Below, piece after piece: positions 46,498-54,792 of a stretch of DNA of 64,000 nt. The notes under the pieces are model-generated. The model worked only from the letters and a program-made list of their open reading frames with translations, was not told where the DNA came from and did not search any database. The first letter of the stretch is position 1. Every line of letters begins with the position of its first letter. Both the position numbers and the translations under genes were made by a program. This stretch comes from Gordonia insulae. GTDB taxonomy: Bacteria; Actinomycetota; Actinomycetes; Mycobacteriales; Mycobacteriaceae. The stretch lies in NCBI RefSeq assembly GCF_003855095.1, contig NZ_CP033972.1, positions 1,798,001-1,862,000 on the forward strand, in the 5' to 3' direction.

Positions 46498-47286
46498 ATG
46501 TCAGAGCCCATTCATCGTCAGCCTGCGTTGTTTCTGAGCCACGGCGCACCGCCGCTGGTCGACAGCGAGCGATGGGTGGGGCAGCTCACCGGGCTCGCCG
46601 GCCGGCTGGACCGGCCGTCAGCGATCCTCGTGGTGTCCGCACACTGGGAGGCGGCGCCCCTGACGATCGGGTCGACCGACCCCACCGCACCCCTCACCTA
46701 CGATTTCTGGGGGTTCCCGGACCGCTTCTACCAGACGACCTACTGGTCGCCGGGTGCCGGCGATCTCGCCGACCGGGTCGCGTCGATGATGCCCGACGGC
46801 GAGCCGATCGCCCACGATCACCGGCGTCGCCTCGATCACGGCGCGTACGTGCCGCTCACCGTCATGTACCCCGATGCCGACATCCCGGTGCTCCAGATCT
46901 CCCTGCCGACACTCGACCCCGAGCGCTTGCTCGAACTCGGTCGACGCCTCGCCCCGCTCCGCGACGAGGGCGTGCTCATCATCGGGTCCGGGTTCACCAC
47001 GCACGGCTTGCCCTACTTGACCGACCCTCGGGCCGACGCCACCCCGCCGGGGTGGTCGAAGGAGTTCGACGCCTGGGCGCACGAGCGGTTCGCCGCAGGC
47101 GATGTCGAGTCGTTGATCGACTTCCGGAATCGGGCACCGGGCATGCCGTACGCACACCCGACGATCGAACATTTCTCCCCCCTGTTCGTCGCGCTCGGCG
47201 CCAGCGACGATGTCGAGCAACGCCCCGATCAAGTCATCGACGGATTCTGGATGGGGTTGGCCAAGCGAAGCCTGGTACTGAACTGA
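46498..47286 (+). CDS. LigB-type extradiol dioxygenase (DOPA 4,5-dioxygenase family)
   Basis: 262 residues from the ATG at 46498. The class III extradiol fold of the YgiD/DODA type: FLSHGAPP (His15), VVSAHWEA (His49), RRLDHGAYVPL (a third His), IGSGFTTHGLPYL and FSPLFVALGA. Two His and a Glu hold Zn2+ or Fe2+. Bacterial members open catechol rings or are of unknown substrate. It stands between mfd/GNAT and the Rv1019-type TetR, a local insertion relative to mycobacteria. Confidence 0.88.
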   Translation: MSEPIHRQPALFLSHGAPPLVDSERWVGQLTGLAGRLDRPSAILVVSAHWEAAPLTIGSTDPTAPLTYDFWGFPDRFYQTTYWSPGAGDLADRVASMMPDGEPIAHDHRRRLDHGAYVPLTVMYPDADIPVLQISLPTLDPERLLELGRRLAPLRDEGVLIIGSGFTTHGLPYLTDPRADATPPGWSKEFDAWAHERFAAGDVESLIDFRNRAPGMPYAHPTIEHFSPLFVALGASDDVEQRPDQVIDGFWMGLAKRSLVLN

Positions 47287-47293
47287 TGCACTC

Positions 47294-47326
47294 CGGATCT
47301 GCCGGTGCGGTGCCCTACGAGATCCG
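47294..47326 (+). terminator. Weak hairpin after the dioxygenase gene
   Basis: CGGATCT (47294-47300) and AGATCCG (47320-47326) pair over 19 nt, starting 8 bp after the stop codon. Only 7 bp and no T tract. Confidence 0.3.
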
Positions 47327-47395
47327 TTGATCAACAACATGATCGAGTCGCGTCCAGTCGGCGATCCCGGCCAGACCGGACGCCGAGGGCCCGAG

Positions 47396-48124
47396 CTACT
47401 CCCCCGTCGCTTCGCTCGCCCCGGTCACATCCTCATCCACAACGGTTCGGTCGCGTGGCTCCACGTAGTCCGGGCCGACGAGTTCCGGTCGGGGATCGAG
47501 CCGGGTGAGACCGTTCCAGCAGAGGTTCACCAGGTGCGCGGCGACGACCTCCTTGGACGGCTCGCGGACGTCGAGCCACCATTGCGCGGTCACCGAGACC
47601 ATCCCGACCAGGGCCTGCGCATAGAGCGGAGCCAGCGTGGGATCGAAGCCGCGGCGCTCGAAATCGCTCGCAAGAATGTGCTCGACCTGACTGATGGCGT
47701 CGTTCAGCAGACTCGAATACGTGCCGGGTTCGCTTGTGTTGGTGCGGTCGCCGCGCACGAGGATGCGGAATCCGTCGGTGCGCTCCTCCATGTACGTCAA
47801 CAACGCGAGGGCGACCTGCTGGATGCGGTACAGCGACCGGTTCTTGGTCAGCGATGAGGTGACCATCTCCAAGAGGGTCTCCATCTCGCGATCGACCACG
47901 ACCGCATACAGGCCCTCCTTGCCGCCGAAATGCTCGTAGACGATCGGCTTGGACACCCCGGCACGCTGGGCGATCTCCTCGATCGAGGTGCCCTCGAAAC
48001 CCCGCTCGGCGAAGAGCCCGCGTGCGACCTCGATCAGCTGCAACCGACGCTGGGCGCCGGTCATCCGGGCCCGGGGTGCGCGCTGCACCTCTCCGGACTT
48101 GTCGGTCGGGCGGCTCACTGCCAT
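47396..48124 (-). CDS. TetR family regulator (Rv1019-type)
   Basis: 242 residues from the ATG at 48124; TAGTGT ends 7 nt upstream, so leaderless translation is likely and the upstream open frame (to 48181) is not used. TetR domain: RRLQLIEVARGLFAERGFEGTSIEEIAQRAGVSKPIVYEHFGGKEGLYAVVVDRE. The ligand domain has AQWWLDVREPSKEVVAAHLVNLCWNGL, typical of the Rv1019 group that adjoins mfd in mycobacteria. Divergent from the SnoaL-like gene at 48171, which it may regulate. Confidence 0.88.
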   Translation of the reverse strand: MAVSRPTDKSGEVQRAPRARMTGAQRRLQLIEVARGLFAERGFEGTSIEEIAQRAGVSKPIVYEHFGGKEGLYAVVVDREMETLLEMVTSSLTKNRSLYRIQQVALALLTYMEERTDGFRILVRGDRTNTSEPGTYSSLLNDAISQVEHILASDFERRGFDPTLAPLYAQALVGMVSVTAQWWLDVREPSKEVVAAHLVNLCWNGLTRLDPRPELVGPDYVEPRDRTVVDEDVTGASEATGE

Positions 48125-48158
48125 ACCGACAACACTAACGATGCGGCAGACATCCTGG

Positions 48159-48164
48159 TAATCA
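48159..48164 (+). promoter_or_regulatory. -10 box of the SnoaL-like gene
   Basis: TAATCA ends 6 nt before the ATG at 48171 and no RBS is present, the leaderless pattern. It lies in the 46-bp gap with the divergent TetR gene. Confidence 0.4.
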
Positions 48165-48170
48165 GTAGAC

Positions 48171-48584
48171 ATGCTGACCATCGAGGAGATCTCCGCCCGG
48201 CTCGAGATCCAACAGGTGCTGACCGACTACTCGACGGCCGTCGACTCCGGCAGGTTCGACGACCTCGATCAGGTGTTCACCACCGACGCCGTCGTCGACT
48301 ACAGCGTGATGGGCGGCATCACCGGCGACCTCGCCGAGGTGAAAGCATGGCTCGCGCAGGTGCTCCCGGCGTTCTCCGCGTACTGCCATCTCGTCGGCAA
48401 TCACGACATCCGGATCGACGGCGACTCCGCGGAAACCCGGTCACTGTGTCTGAATCCGATGCAGACACCGGACAAGTCGACGTATCTGTTGGGGCTCTGG
48501 TATTCCGACACCTGGCGACTGACCGATGACGGCTGGCGTATCCGCACGCGAACATTGGAAAAGTGTTTCGACGCGCAACTCTGA
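48171..48584 (+). CDS. SnoaL-like NTF2-fold protein
   Basis: 137 residues. SnoaL_4-type pattern: LEIQQVLTDYSTAVDSGRFDDLDQVFTTDAVVDYSVMGG is the usual helix and first strand with the dimer-forming YStavDsgd motif, and the end GWRIRTRTLEKCF matches the last strand. Families include ring-hydroxylating dioxygenase small-subunit-like and hydratase-like enzymes; no activity can be assigned. Divergent from the TetR gene, 46 bp away, so a regulator-target pair is likely. Confidence 0.78.
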   Translation: MLTIEEISARLEIQQVLTDYSTAVDSGRFDDLDQVFTTDAVVDYSVMGGITGDLAEVKAWLAQVLPAFSAYCHLVGNHDIRIDGDSAETRSLCLNPMQTPDKSTYLLGLWYSDTWRLTDDGWRIRTRTLEKCFDAQL

Positions 48585-48813
48585 CTCACCGTGAGCCGAA
48601 GTCATCATTCTTTCGTCAATCGTTACCTTGTCGGTATCCGCACAGCTCAGAGCACACCGAGTGGCCGTCTCGCACAGTATTGATCGTCATCGAAATCGCG
48701 CAAAACCTTCGGCGAACCCATATTCGGCGATAAGCTTCGACACGGTTCAGCTCCGGATTCCGGCCACGGTTGACGACTGACCACCGTCGGGGCCGACTAC
48801 CAGGGGGTTCGGT

Positions 48814-49458
48814 TTGCAGCTGTGGGATTACGTACAGGGGCACGCGTCCTCCCTGACGTTCCTCACGTATCAGCACGCCTCGCTCGCCTTCCAGACCGTC
48901 CTGGTGGGCACGCTGGTCGCGGTGCTGATCGCCGTCCTGGTCTATCGGCTTCCATTCATGTCGGCGTTCACGCTGACGAGCAGCCGGGTCGCGTTGACCA
49001 TTCCTTCGCTGGCGCTCCTGGCACTGCTCATCGTGCCGTTCGGACTCGGTGTCGTCCCGTCATTCATCATGCTCGCCTTCTTCGCGACGATGCCGGTGAT
49101 CGGCAATGCGATCGTCGGGTTGCGGTCGGTTCCCGCATCGGTGATCGAATCGGCGCGGGGAATCGGCCTGTCGCGCTGGCGCATCCTCCTCACCGTCGAG
49201 CTACCGATCGCGTGGCCGGTGATCCTCACCGGGATTCGGGTGTCGACGCAGATGATCATCGGCGTCGCCGCCATCGTCGCCTACGTCCTCGGACCCGGCC
49301 TCGGCTCCCTGATCTTCAGCGGACTCTCGCGCCTCGGCGGAGCCAACGCACTCGAGATGACCCTCGCCGGAACGATTCTCATCATCATCATCGCCCTCAT
49401 ATTCGACGGTCTGCTCGTTCTGCTCGGGCGCCTCACCATCTCCAAAGGACTGCAATGA
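48814..49458 (+). CDS. opuCB: Osmoprotectant ABC transporter permease (OpuCB/ProW type)
   Basis: 214 residues with a TTG start supported by GGGGG eight bases upstream. Five or six hydrophobic helices and the permease coupling motif (GNAIVGLRSVPASVIESARGIGLSRWRILLTVELPIAWPVI), which docks on the ATPase. First gene of a four-gene cassette for glycine betaine, carnitine or choline uptake. The 229-bp gap before it holds no gene I can support. Confidence 0.9.
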   Translation: MQLWDYVQGHASSLTFLTYQHASLAFQTVLVGTLVAVLIAVLVYRLPFMSAFTLTSSRVALTIPSLALLALLIVPFGLGVVPSFIMLAFFATMPVIGNAIVGLRSVPASVIESARGIGLSRWRILLTVELPIAWPVILTGIRVSTQMIIGVAAIVAYVLGPGLGSLIFSGLSRLGGANALEMTLAGTILIIIIALIFDGLLVLLGRLTISKGLQ

Positions 49459-50723
49459 CCGAATTGTCCACCGCGTCCTCGCAGCCCGAGCGTACCGTCA
49501 CCGGTGCGTCGATCCAGCTCGACGGAGTGATGAAACAGTATCGCGGCCAAGACAAGCCGGCCGTCGCGGAACTCGATCTCGAGATCGAGGCCGGCGACAT
49601 CGTCACCTTCGTCGGCCCCTCGGGCTGCGGCAAGACGACGACGTTGAAGATGATCAACCGGCTGATCGAACCCAGCGAGGGACGGATTCTCATCGACGGT
49701 CGCGACGTGACCCACGAGAACCCGGACAAACTGCGGCAGGGCATCGGTTACGTGATCCAGTCCGGTGGCCTCTTCCCCCACTGGTCGGTCGAGAAGAACA
49801 TCGCTGCCATCCCACGAGTCCTCGGCTGGGACAAGAAGCGTATCGCCGAGCGCACCGAGTACCTGCTGGACCTCGTCGGGCTCGACGCCGCAACCTTCGC
49901 CCACCGCCTGCCCAAGGACATGTCCGGCGGGCAGCAGCAGCGCGTCGGCGTCGCGCGTGCCTTGGCCGCCGATCCGCCCATTCTGTTGATGGACGAGCCG
50001 TTCGGTGCAGTCGACCCGATCACTCGTGTCCGATTGCAGGACAGCCTGATCGCCATCCAGCACGAGTTGGGCAAGACGATCGTGGTGGTCACCCATGACT
50101 TCGAGGAGGCGACCAAGCTCGGGGACAAGGTGCTCATCCTGTCCGAGGGCGGCCACATCGAGCAGTACGCCGCACCGGAGGAGATCCTCGCCAACCCCGC
50201 GACACCGTTCGTGGAGGACTTCATCGGCTCCGGGGCCACGCTCGCCCATCTGACCTTGTCGCGCGTGCGGGACGTACCGCCCGAAGGTGTCACCACGGCC
50301 CAGGTCGGGGAGACCTCGGAGACGGTCATCAGGCGAGCACGGGCCGCGGGCCACACCTGGGTCGTCGTGGTGGACAACCTGGGCCATCCCCGCGCGTGGC
50401 CGTCCCTGGACGAACTCGCGGCCAAGCCGCAGGTCTCGGACTACATCGATCGCCGCCTCCCCGTGGTCGCCCGGTCGTCCACCCTCAACGACGCCCTCGA
50501 CTCCATGCTGGCGGCCAGCCAGGGAGGTGTGCTCGTCACGGACGGACGCGGTGCGGTGATCGGGTCGCTGTCGATCGGGACGGTCATGGAGATCATCCGC
50601 GGGCAGCTGTCCGAGGCGCGCCCGGAGGAAGAGCACACGAACTACGTCGAGCACCCGGAGGGCACCCACAGCGGCGAGATGCCGGTCATCGTTGCCGCGG
50701 ACGAACCCGACGAGCCGGCATGA
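49455..50723 (+). CDS. opuCA: Osmoprotectant ABC transporter ATP-binding protein (OpuCA/ProV type)
   Basis: 422 residues from an ATG overlapping the permease stop (ATGA). Walker A GPSGCGKTTT, ABC signature SGGQQQRVGVARAL, Walker B LLMDEPFGAVDPI and the H-loop THD. After the ATPase (about 1-260), the C-terminal part (about 275-390) forms a CBS-domain pair (RRLPVVARSSTLNDALDSMLAASQGGVLVTDGRG), which senses ionic strength in OpuCA-like proteins, and an acidic tail. It drives import of compatible solutes. Confidence 0.93.
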   Translation: MTELSTASSQPERTVTGASIQLDGVMKQYRGQDKPAVAELDLEIEAGDIVTFVGPSGCGKTTTLKMINRLIEPSEGRILIDGRDVTHENPDKLRQGIGYVIQSGGLFPHWSVEKNIAAIPRVLGWDKKRIAERTEYLLDLVGLDAATFAHRLPKDMSGGQQQRVGVARALAADPPILLMDEPFGAVDPITRVRLQDSLIAIQHELGKTIVVVTHDFEEATKLGDKVLILSEGGHIEQYAAPEEILANPATPFVEDFIGSGATLAHLTLSRVRDVPPEGVTTAQVGETSETVIRRARAAGHTWVVVVDNLGHPRAWPSLDELAAKPQVSDYIDRRLPVVARSSTLNDALDSMLAASQGGVLVTDGRGAVIGSLSIGTVMEIIRGQLSEARPEEEHTNYVEHPEGTHSGEMPVIVAADEPDEPA

Positions 50724-51457
50724 GACGATTCCGCAACCTCCCCATCGACGTGTGGCTGGAACCACTGCTCATCGTCGTGCTCCTCGCCGGTTACATCATC
50801 TGGTACCAGAACACCACCCTGACCGAGACCGAGGCCGCCGCCCTCGGCTGGGACAACCTGCGTATCACCATCTTCGACCACATCAAGCTGACCGTCACGG
50901 CAACCGTGATCGTCATCGCCATCGCGATCCCACTCGGCATCCTGCTGACGCGACCATCGATGAAGTGGCTCAACCCGATCGCGATCAACATCGCGAACGT
51001 GGGCCAGGCGGCGCCCGCTGTCGGCCTGCTCGTGCTCTTCACCTTCTGGCTCGGAACGGGATTCCGGACCGCGGTGATCGGTCTCGTGGTCTACGCGATC
51101 CTGCCGATCCTGCAGAACACCATCGTCGGACTGCGGCAGGTGGACCAGCGCACCGTCGAGGCCTCGCGCGGCATCGGCTATTCGGGGGCCCGCACACTCA
51201 TCCAGGTCGAACTGCCGCTGGCGGTCCCGGTGATCCTCAACGGCGTCCGCACCGCCCTGGTCATCCTCGTCGGCACCGCGACGCTGAGTACCTTCATCGG
51301 TGCGACGAGCCTGGGCACGCTGATCACCACCGGCGTCACGCTCTTCTTGCCGAAACTGCTGGTGTCGGGCGCGGTCCTGGTCGGACTCTTGGCGCTGACG
51401 ATCGATTGGCTCGGCCGACTCTTCGAACTCTTCGCGACCCCCCGGGGACTGTCGTGA
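50720..51457 (+). CDS. opuCD: Osmoprotectant ABC transporter permease (OpuCD/ProZ type)
   Basis: 245 residues, ATG overlapping the ATPase stop. About six hydrophobic helices, with coupling motif QNTIVGLRQVDQRTVEASRGIGYSGARTLIQVELPLAVPVI closely resembling that of the first permease. The two permeases are likely to form a heterodimer. Four-base overlaps on both sides keep the subunits in fixed ratio. Confidence 0.92.
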   Translation: MRRFRNLPIDVWLEPLLIVVLLAGYIIWYQNTTLTETEAAALGWDNLRITIFDHIKLTVTATVIVIAIAIPLGILLTRPSMKWLNPIAINIANVGQAAPAVGLLVLFTFWLGTGFRTAVIGLVVYAILPILQNTIVGLRQVDQRTVEASRGIGYSGARTLIQVELPLAVPVILNGVRTALVILVGTATLSTFIGATSLGTLITTGVTLFLPKLLVSGAVLVGLLALTIDWLGRLFELFATPRGLS

Positions 51458-52446
51458 ACCGCCATGCCCGCCGACGCGGGCTCCTCCGGGCGACGCTGAT
51501 GGTCGCGTCGTTCGTCCTACTCCTCGCCGGCTGCGGCCTGGTGAGTTCGTCCGGCACCTTCAAGGTCGCATCGTTGCCCGACGGTCAGAAACCGTTGGAG
51601 GGCGCCAAGATCACCGTCACGTCGAAGAACTTCACCGAGAGTGTGCTGCTGGGCAAGATCGCGGCCACGTATCTCGCGGCCGCGGGCGCCGACATCACCG
51701 ACCTCACCAACGCTCCCGGTTCCGCGTCGTCGCGGCAGGCCCAACTCAACGGCGACGCAGATCTGTTGTGGGAGTACACCGGAACGGCGTGGGTGACCTA
51801 CCTGCACGAGACCGACGTCATCCCCGATCCGCAGGAATTGTGGCAGAAGGTGCACGACGCCGAACTCGAGCAGAACAATCTGGTGTGGCTGCCGCCGGCG
51901 GAGTTCAACGACACCTACGCGTTCGCGGTGTCCGGCCCGACGGCGAAACGGCTGAACGTGAAGACGATGTCGGACATCGCCAAGTTGCCGGTCAACGAAC
52001 GCACGTTCTGCATCAACGACGAGTTCTTCAGTCGTCCCGACGGATTCCTGCCGATGCTGCAGACCTACGGGATGCCGTACAACACCCCGAACGGCGTGCC
52101 CGCGGGCAACGTGACCCAGATGGATTCCGGCGTCGTCTACACGTCGACGGCCAACAGCGCCCCCTGCAACTTCGGCATGGTGTACACCACCGATGGGCGC
52201 ATCAAGAATCTGCAGCTCACCGTTCTCGAGGACGACAAGAAGTACTTCCTGCCGTACAGCGGAACCGTGGTGGTCCGCAAGGAGACACTCGATCAGTACC
52301 CGGAGATCAAGGAACTGATGGGCACGGTCTCCGAGCGGCTGACCGACGATGTGATGCAGGAGCTGAACGGCCGCATCGACATCGATGGTGAGGACCCCGC
52401 AGATGTCGCGTACGACTGGCTCAAGAGCGAGGGGCTGATCAGCTAG
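51454..52446 (+). CDS. opuCC: Osmoprotectant-binding lipoprotein (OpuCC/ProX type)
   Basis: 330 residues from a GTG overlapping the permease stop (GTGA). Lipobox LLLAGC (Cys27). The OpuAC-like type II periplasmic binding domain starts ITVTSKNFTESVLLGKIAATYL and includes DLLWEYTGTAWVTYL, the solute-binding Tyr/Trp region. It binds glycine betaine or related quaternary amines outside the membrane. The end overlaps the convergent TetR gene by 8 bp. Confidence 0.92.
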   Translation: MNRHARRRGLLRATLMVASFVLLLAGCGLVSSSGTFKVASLPDGQKPLEGAKITVTSKNFTESVLLGKIAATYLAAAGADITDLTNAPGSASSRQAQLNGDADLLWEYTGTAWVTYLHETDVIPDPQELWQKVHDAELEQNNLVWLPPAEFNDTYAFAVSGPTAKRLNVKTMSDIAKLPVNERTFCINDEFFSRPDGFLPMLQTYGMPYNTPNGVPAGNVTQMDSGVVYTSTANSAPCNFGMVYTTDGRIKNLQLTVLEDDKKYFLPYSGTVVVRKETLDQYPEIKELMGTVSERLTDDVMQELNGRIDIDGEDPADVAYDWLKSEGLIS

Positions 52447-53104
52447 CGGCGCGAGCCTGCTGGATCGCGCGGATCTGGTCGTCGGTCAGCGGCGGCGTCG
52501 TCAGGACGTCGTGCGCGGGGTCCGCGTGAATCGCACGGAGCAGCAGTTCGAGGTAGCGGCGCCACGCCCCGGGTACCACCGGTCGGGTGACGTCGGCGAC
52601 CGCCGAGATCATCGTGAAGATGCTGAAGAAGTCCGTGCTGGCGACGTCCGGCCGCAGGACACCCGCGCTCTTGGCCCGCGCGAAAACCTCTTCCATCTGC
52701 CCGGTCAGATCTGATTTCACGGCCTCGATGTCGGGGTGCGAGTGATCGATCCGCATCATGATCGCAGCCAGACCACGGTCCTCGGCGATGACCGAGCAGA
52801 ACCAAGTCAGCAGGTCGACGACCGCCGCCCACGGATCCGGGTCGTCGAGGGCGTCCCGCGTCCGCCCCGCGACGCCTTTGAGGTGTTCGGTGAAGACCCC
52901 GATGATCAGCTCATCGCGATTGTCGAAACGTCGGTACACCGTTCCCACGCCGACCCCGGCGTGGGCCGCGACGTCATCCATCGACACATCGAGACCGCGC
53001 TCGGCGAACAATTCGCGGGCCGCGGCGATGATCTTGAGCCGATTGCGTTCGGCATCGGCGCGCAGCGGGCGGAGGTCGGCGTCGGACGCCGGGGACGTGC
53101 TCAT
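52439..53104 (-). CDS. TetR family regulator of the DHA2 efflux gene
   Basis: 221 residues from ATG 53104, chosen because TAAACT (53111-53116) lies 6 nt upstream, a leaderless layout; a GTG at 53110 is possible. TetR motif: RLKIIAAARELFAERGLDVSMDDVAAHAGVGVGTVYRRFDNRDELI. The ligand domain is of the common multidrug-type. Divergent from the DHA2 transporter, with two matching operators in between. It likely represses both genes and responds to a drug or metabolite exported by the pump. Confidence 0.88.
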   Translation of the reverse strand: MSTSPASDADLRPLRADAERNRLKIIAAARELFAERGLDVSMDDVAAHAGVGVGTVYRRFDNRDELIIGVFTEHLKGVAGRTRDALDDPDPWAAVVDLLTWFCSVIAEDRGLAAIMMRIDHSHPDIEAVKSDLTGQMEEVFARAKSAGVLRPDVASTDFFSIFTMISAVADVTRPVVPGAWRRYLELLLRAIHADPAHDVLTTPPLTDDQIRAIQQARAAS

Positions 53105-53117
53105 GCTCACAGTTTAC

Positions 53118-53140
53118 AACCGGAGGAATGATCTCCGGTT
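53118..53140. promoter_or_regulatory. Operator O1 of the TetR/efflux divergon
   Basis: AACCGGAG-N7-CTCCGGTT is an inverted repeat with perfect 8-bp arms directly upstream of the regulator's -10 box. Confidence 0.65.
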
Positions 53141-53161
53141 GCGGGTCGTTGGACCCTCAGT

Positions 53162-53184
53162 AACCGGAGGATGTTCCTCCGCCT
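53162..53184. promoter_or_regulatory. Operator O2 of the TetR/efflux divergon
   Basis: AACCGGAG-N7-CTCCGCCT repeats the O1 architecture with two mismatches in the right arm, centred 44 bp downstream and 16 bp before the transporter ATG (53200). Within it CGGAGGA-TGT-TCCTCCG is also palindromic. Confidence 0.55.
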
Positions 53185-53199
53185 GTCCTTGGAGGTTTG

Positions 53200-54711
53200 A
53201 TGAGTACCCTCAACGAAATCGACGTACCGGTCGTCGAGAAGGAGTCCGACCAGGCTCGGCACCACCGCCTGCGGTGGGTGGTCCTGGGTGTGCTGGCGCT
53301 CGCGCAACTGATGGTCGTCCTCGACGCCACGATCGTGAACATCGCGCTGCCGCACGCGCAGGCCGACCTGGGCTTCGACAACGCCGACCGACAGTGGATC
53401 GTCACCGCATATGCATTGGCCTTCGGCAGCCTGTTGCTCCTCGGCGGGCGACTGTCTGATCTGTGGGGCCGCAAGATCACGTTGATCATCGGGCTCGTCG
53501 GCTTCGCGGTGATGTCCGCGATCGGCGGCGCCGCGGTGAACTTCGACATGCTGGTCGCGGCGCGTGCCGGCCAGGGCGTCTTCGGTGCACTGCTCGCGCC
53601 GGCCGCCCTCTCGCTGCTGACCACCACCTTCACCGACCCGTCGGAGCGTGGCCGTGCATTCGGCATCTTCGGCGCGATCGCCGGTGGTGGCGGAGCGCTC
53701 GGCCTGTTGCTCGGCGGCATGCTCACCGAGTGGGCCGACTGGCGCTGGTGCCTGTACGTCAACCTGGTGATCGCCGCGATCGCCCTCGTCGGTGCAGCGT
53801 TGTTCATCGGCGCGCACCGCTCGGAGCATCGTCCGCGGCTCGACATCCCCGGTGTCGTGACGGTCTCGATCGCACTGTTCTCCATCGTCTACGGCTTCTC
53901 GAACGCCGAGACCAACGGCTGGGGCGACTGGGCCACCATCACGTGGCTCGTGGCCGGTGCCGCCCTGCTCGGCGTGTTCCTCTGGCTGCAGTCCCGAACC
54001 GATCACGCCCTGCTGCCGCTCCGCGTGATCCTGGACCGCACCCGCGGCGGTTCGTACCTCGTCGTGTTCATCGCCGGGATCGGCATGTTCGGCATCTTCC
54101 TGTTCCTCACCTACTACCTGCAGCAGAACCTCGGATTCAGTCCCATCCGCACGGGCCTGGCCTTCCTGCCGATGATCGGCATGCTGATCGTGACCGCGAC
54201 GACGTCGACGGCGGTGATCCTCCCCCGGTTCGGCCCGCGCTGGCTGATGACCGGCGGATTGCTCATCGCCGCAAGCGGAATGGTGTACCTGACCCAGATC
54301 ACCGAGACGAGTTCGTATGCGACGGACATCCTGCCCGCGCTGCTGATCCTGGGACTCGGCATCGGCGCATCGATGGCCCCGGCCATGCAGGGCGCGATCT
54401 CGGGTGTCTCCGCCGAGGACGCCGGTGTCGCATCGGCGACGGTGAACACCATGCAACAGGTCGGTGGTTCGGTCGGCACGGCGTTGCTGAGCACCATCGC
54501 CGCCAGCTCCGCCTCGGCCTATGTGACGACTCATGCTGCGCACGTGGTGAATCCGGCCGAGCTCGCGCAGCTGGCCGCGGTGCATTCCTACACCACCGCG
54601 TTCTGGGTGGCAGCCGCGGTGTTCGCCGCCGGCGGCGTGATCGCCGGATCGGTGGTCCGCAGCGGCAAGCTGCCGGCCGCCGCGGACGGTGCCGTCGCGT
54701 TGGCGCACTGA
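53200..54711 (+). CDS. DHA2 (EmrB/QacA) MFS drug efflux transporter
   Basis: 503 residues from the ATG at 53200 with GGAGG upstream. About 14 hydrophobic helices; the DHA2 motif LDATIVNIALP in helix 1, motif A GGRLSDLWGRKITLIIG and a motif C-like GGGGALGLLLGGML identify a proton-driven multidrug exporter. N-terminal 25 residues are cytosolic and acidic. Controlled by the divergent TetR through two operators. Substrate unknown. Confidence 0.92.
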   Translation: MSTLNEIDVPVVEKESDQARHHRLRWVVLGVLALAQLMVVLDATIVNIALPHAQADLGFDNADRQWIVTAYALAFGSLLLLGGRLSDLWGRKITLIIGLVGFAVMSAIGGAAVNFDMLVAARAGQGVFGALLAPAALSLLTTTFTDPSERGRAFGIFGAIAGGGGALGLLLGGMLTEWADWRWCLYVNLVIAAIALVGAALFIGAHRSEHRPRLDIPGVVTVSIALFSIVYGFSNAETNGWGDWATITWLVAGAALLGVFLWLQSRTDHALLPLRVILDRTRGGSYLVVFIAGIGMFGIFLFLTYYLQQNLGFSPIRTGLAFLPMIGMLIVTATTSTAVILPRFGPRWLMTGGLLIAASGMVYLTQITETSSYATDILPALLILGLGIGASMAPAMQGAISGVSAEDAGVASATVNTMQQVGGSVGTALLSTIAASSASAYVTTHAAHVVNPAELAQLAAVHSYTTAFWVAAAVFAAGGVIAGSVVRSGKLPAAADGAVALAH

Positions 54712-54721
54712 CCGCTGACAT

Positions 54722-54758
54722 CGGGCCCGGACACACCTCCTCGGTGTGTCCGGGCCCG
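54722..54758 (+). terminator. 16-bp perfect terminator hairpin
   Basis: A perfect 16-bp stem (54722-54737 with 54743-54758) closes a 5-nt TCCTC loop, 10 bp after the efflux gene stop. No T tract follows. Confidence 0.85.
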
Positions 54759-54792
54759 TGCCATATCGGCACACATGGTGGAGAGTGTTGAC

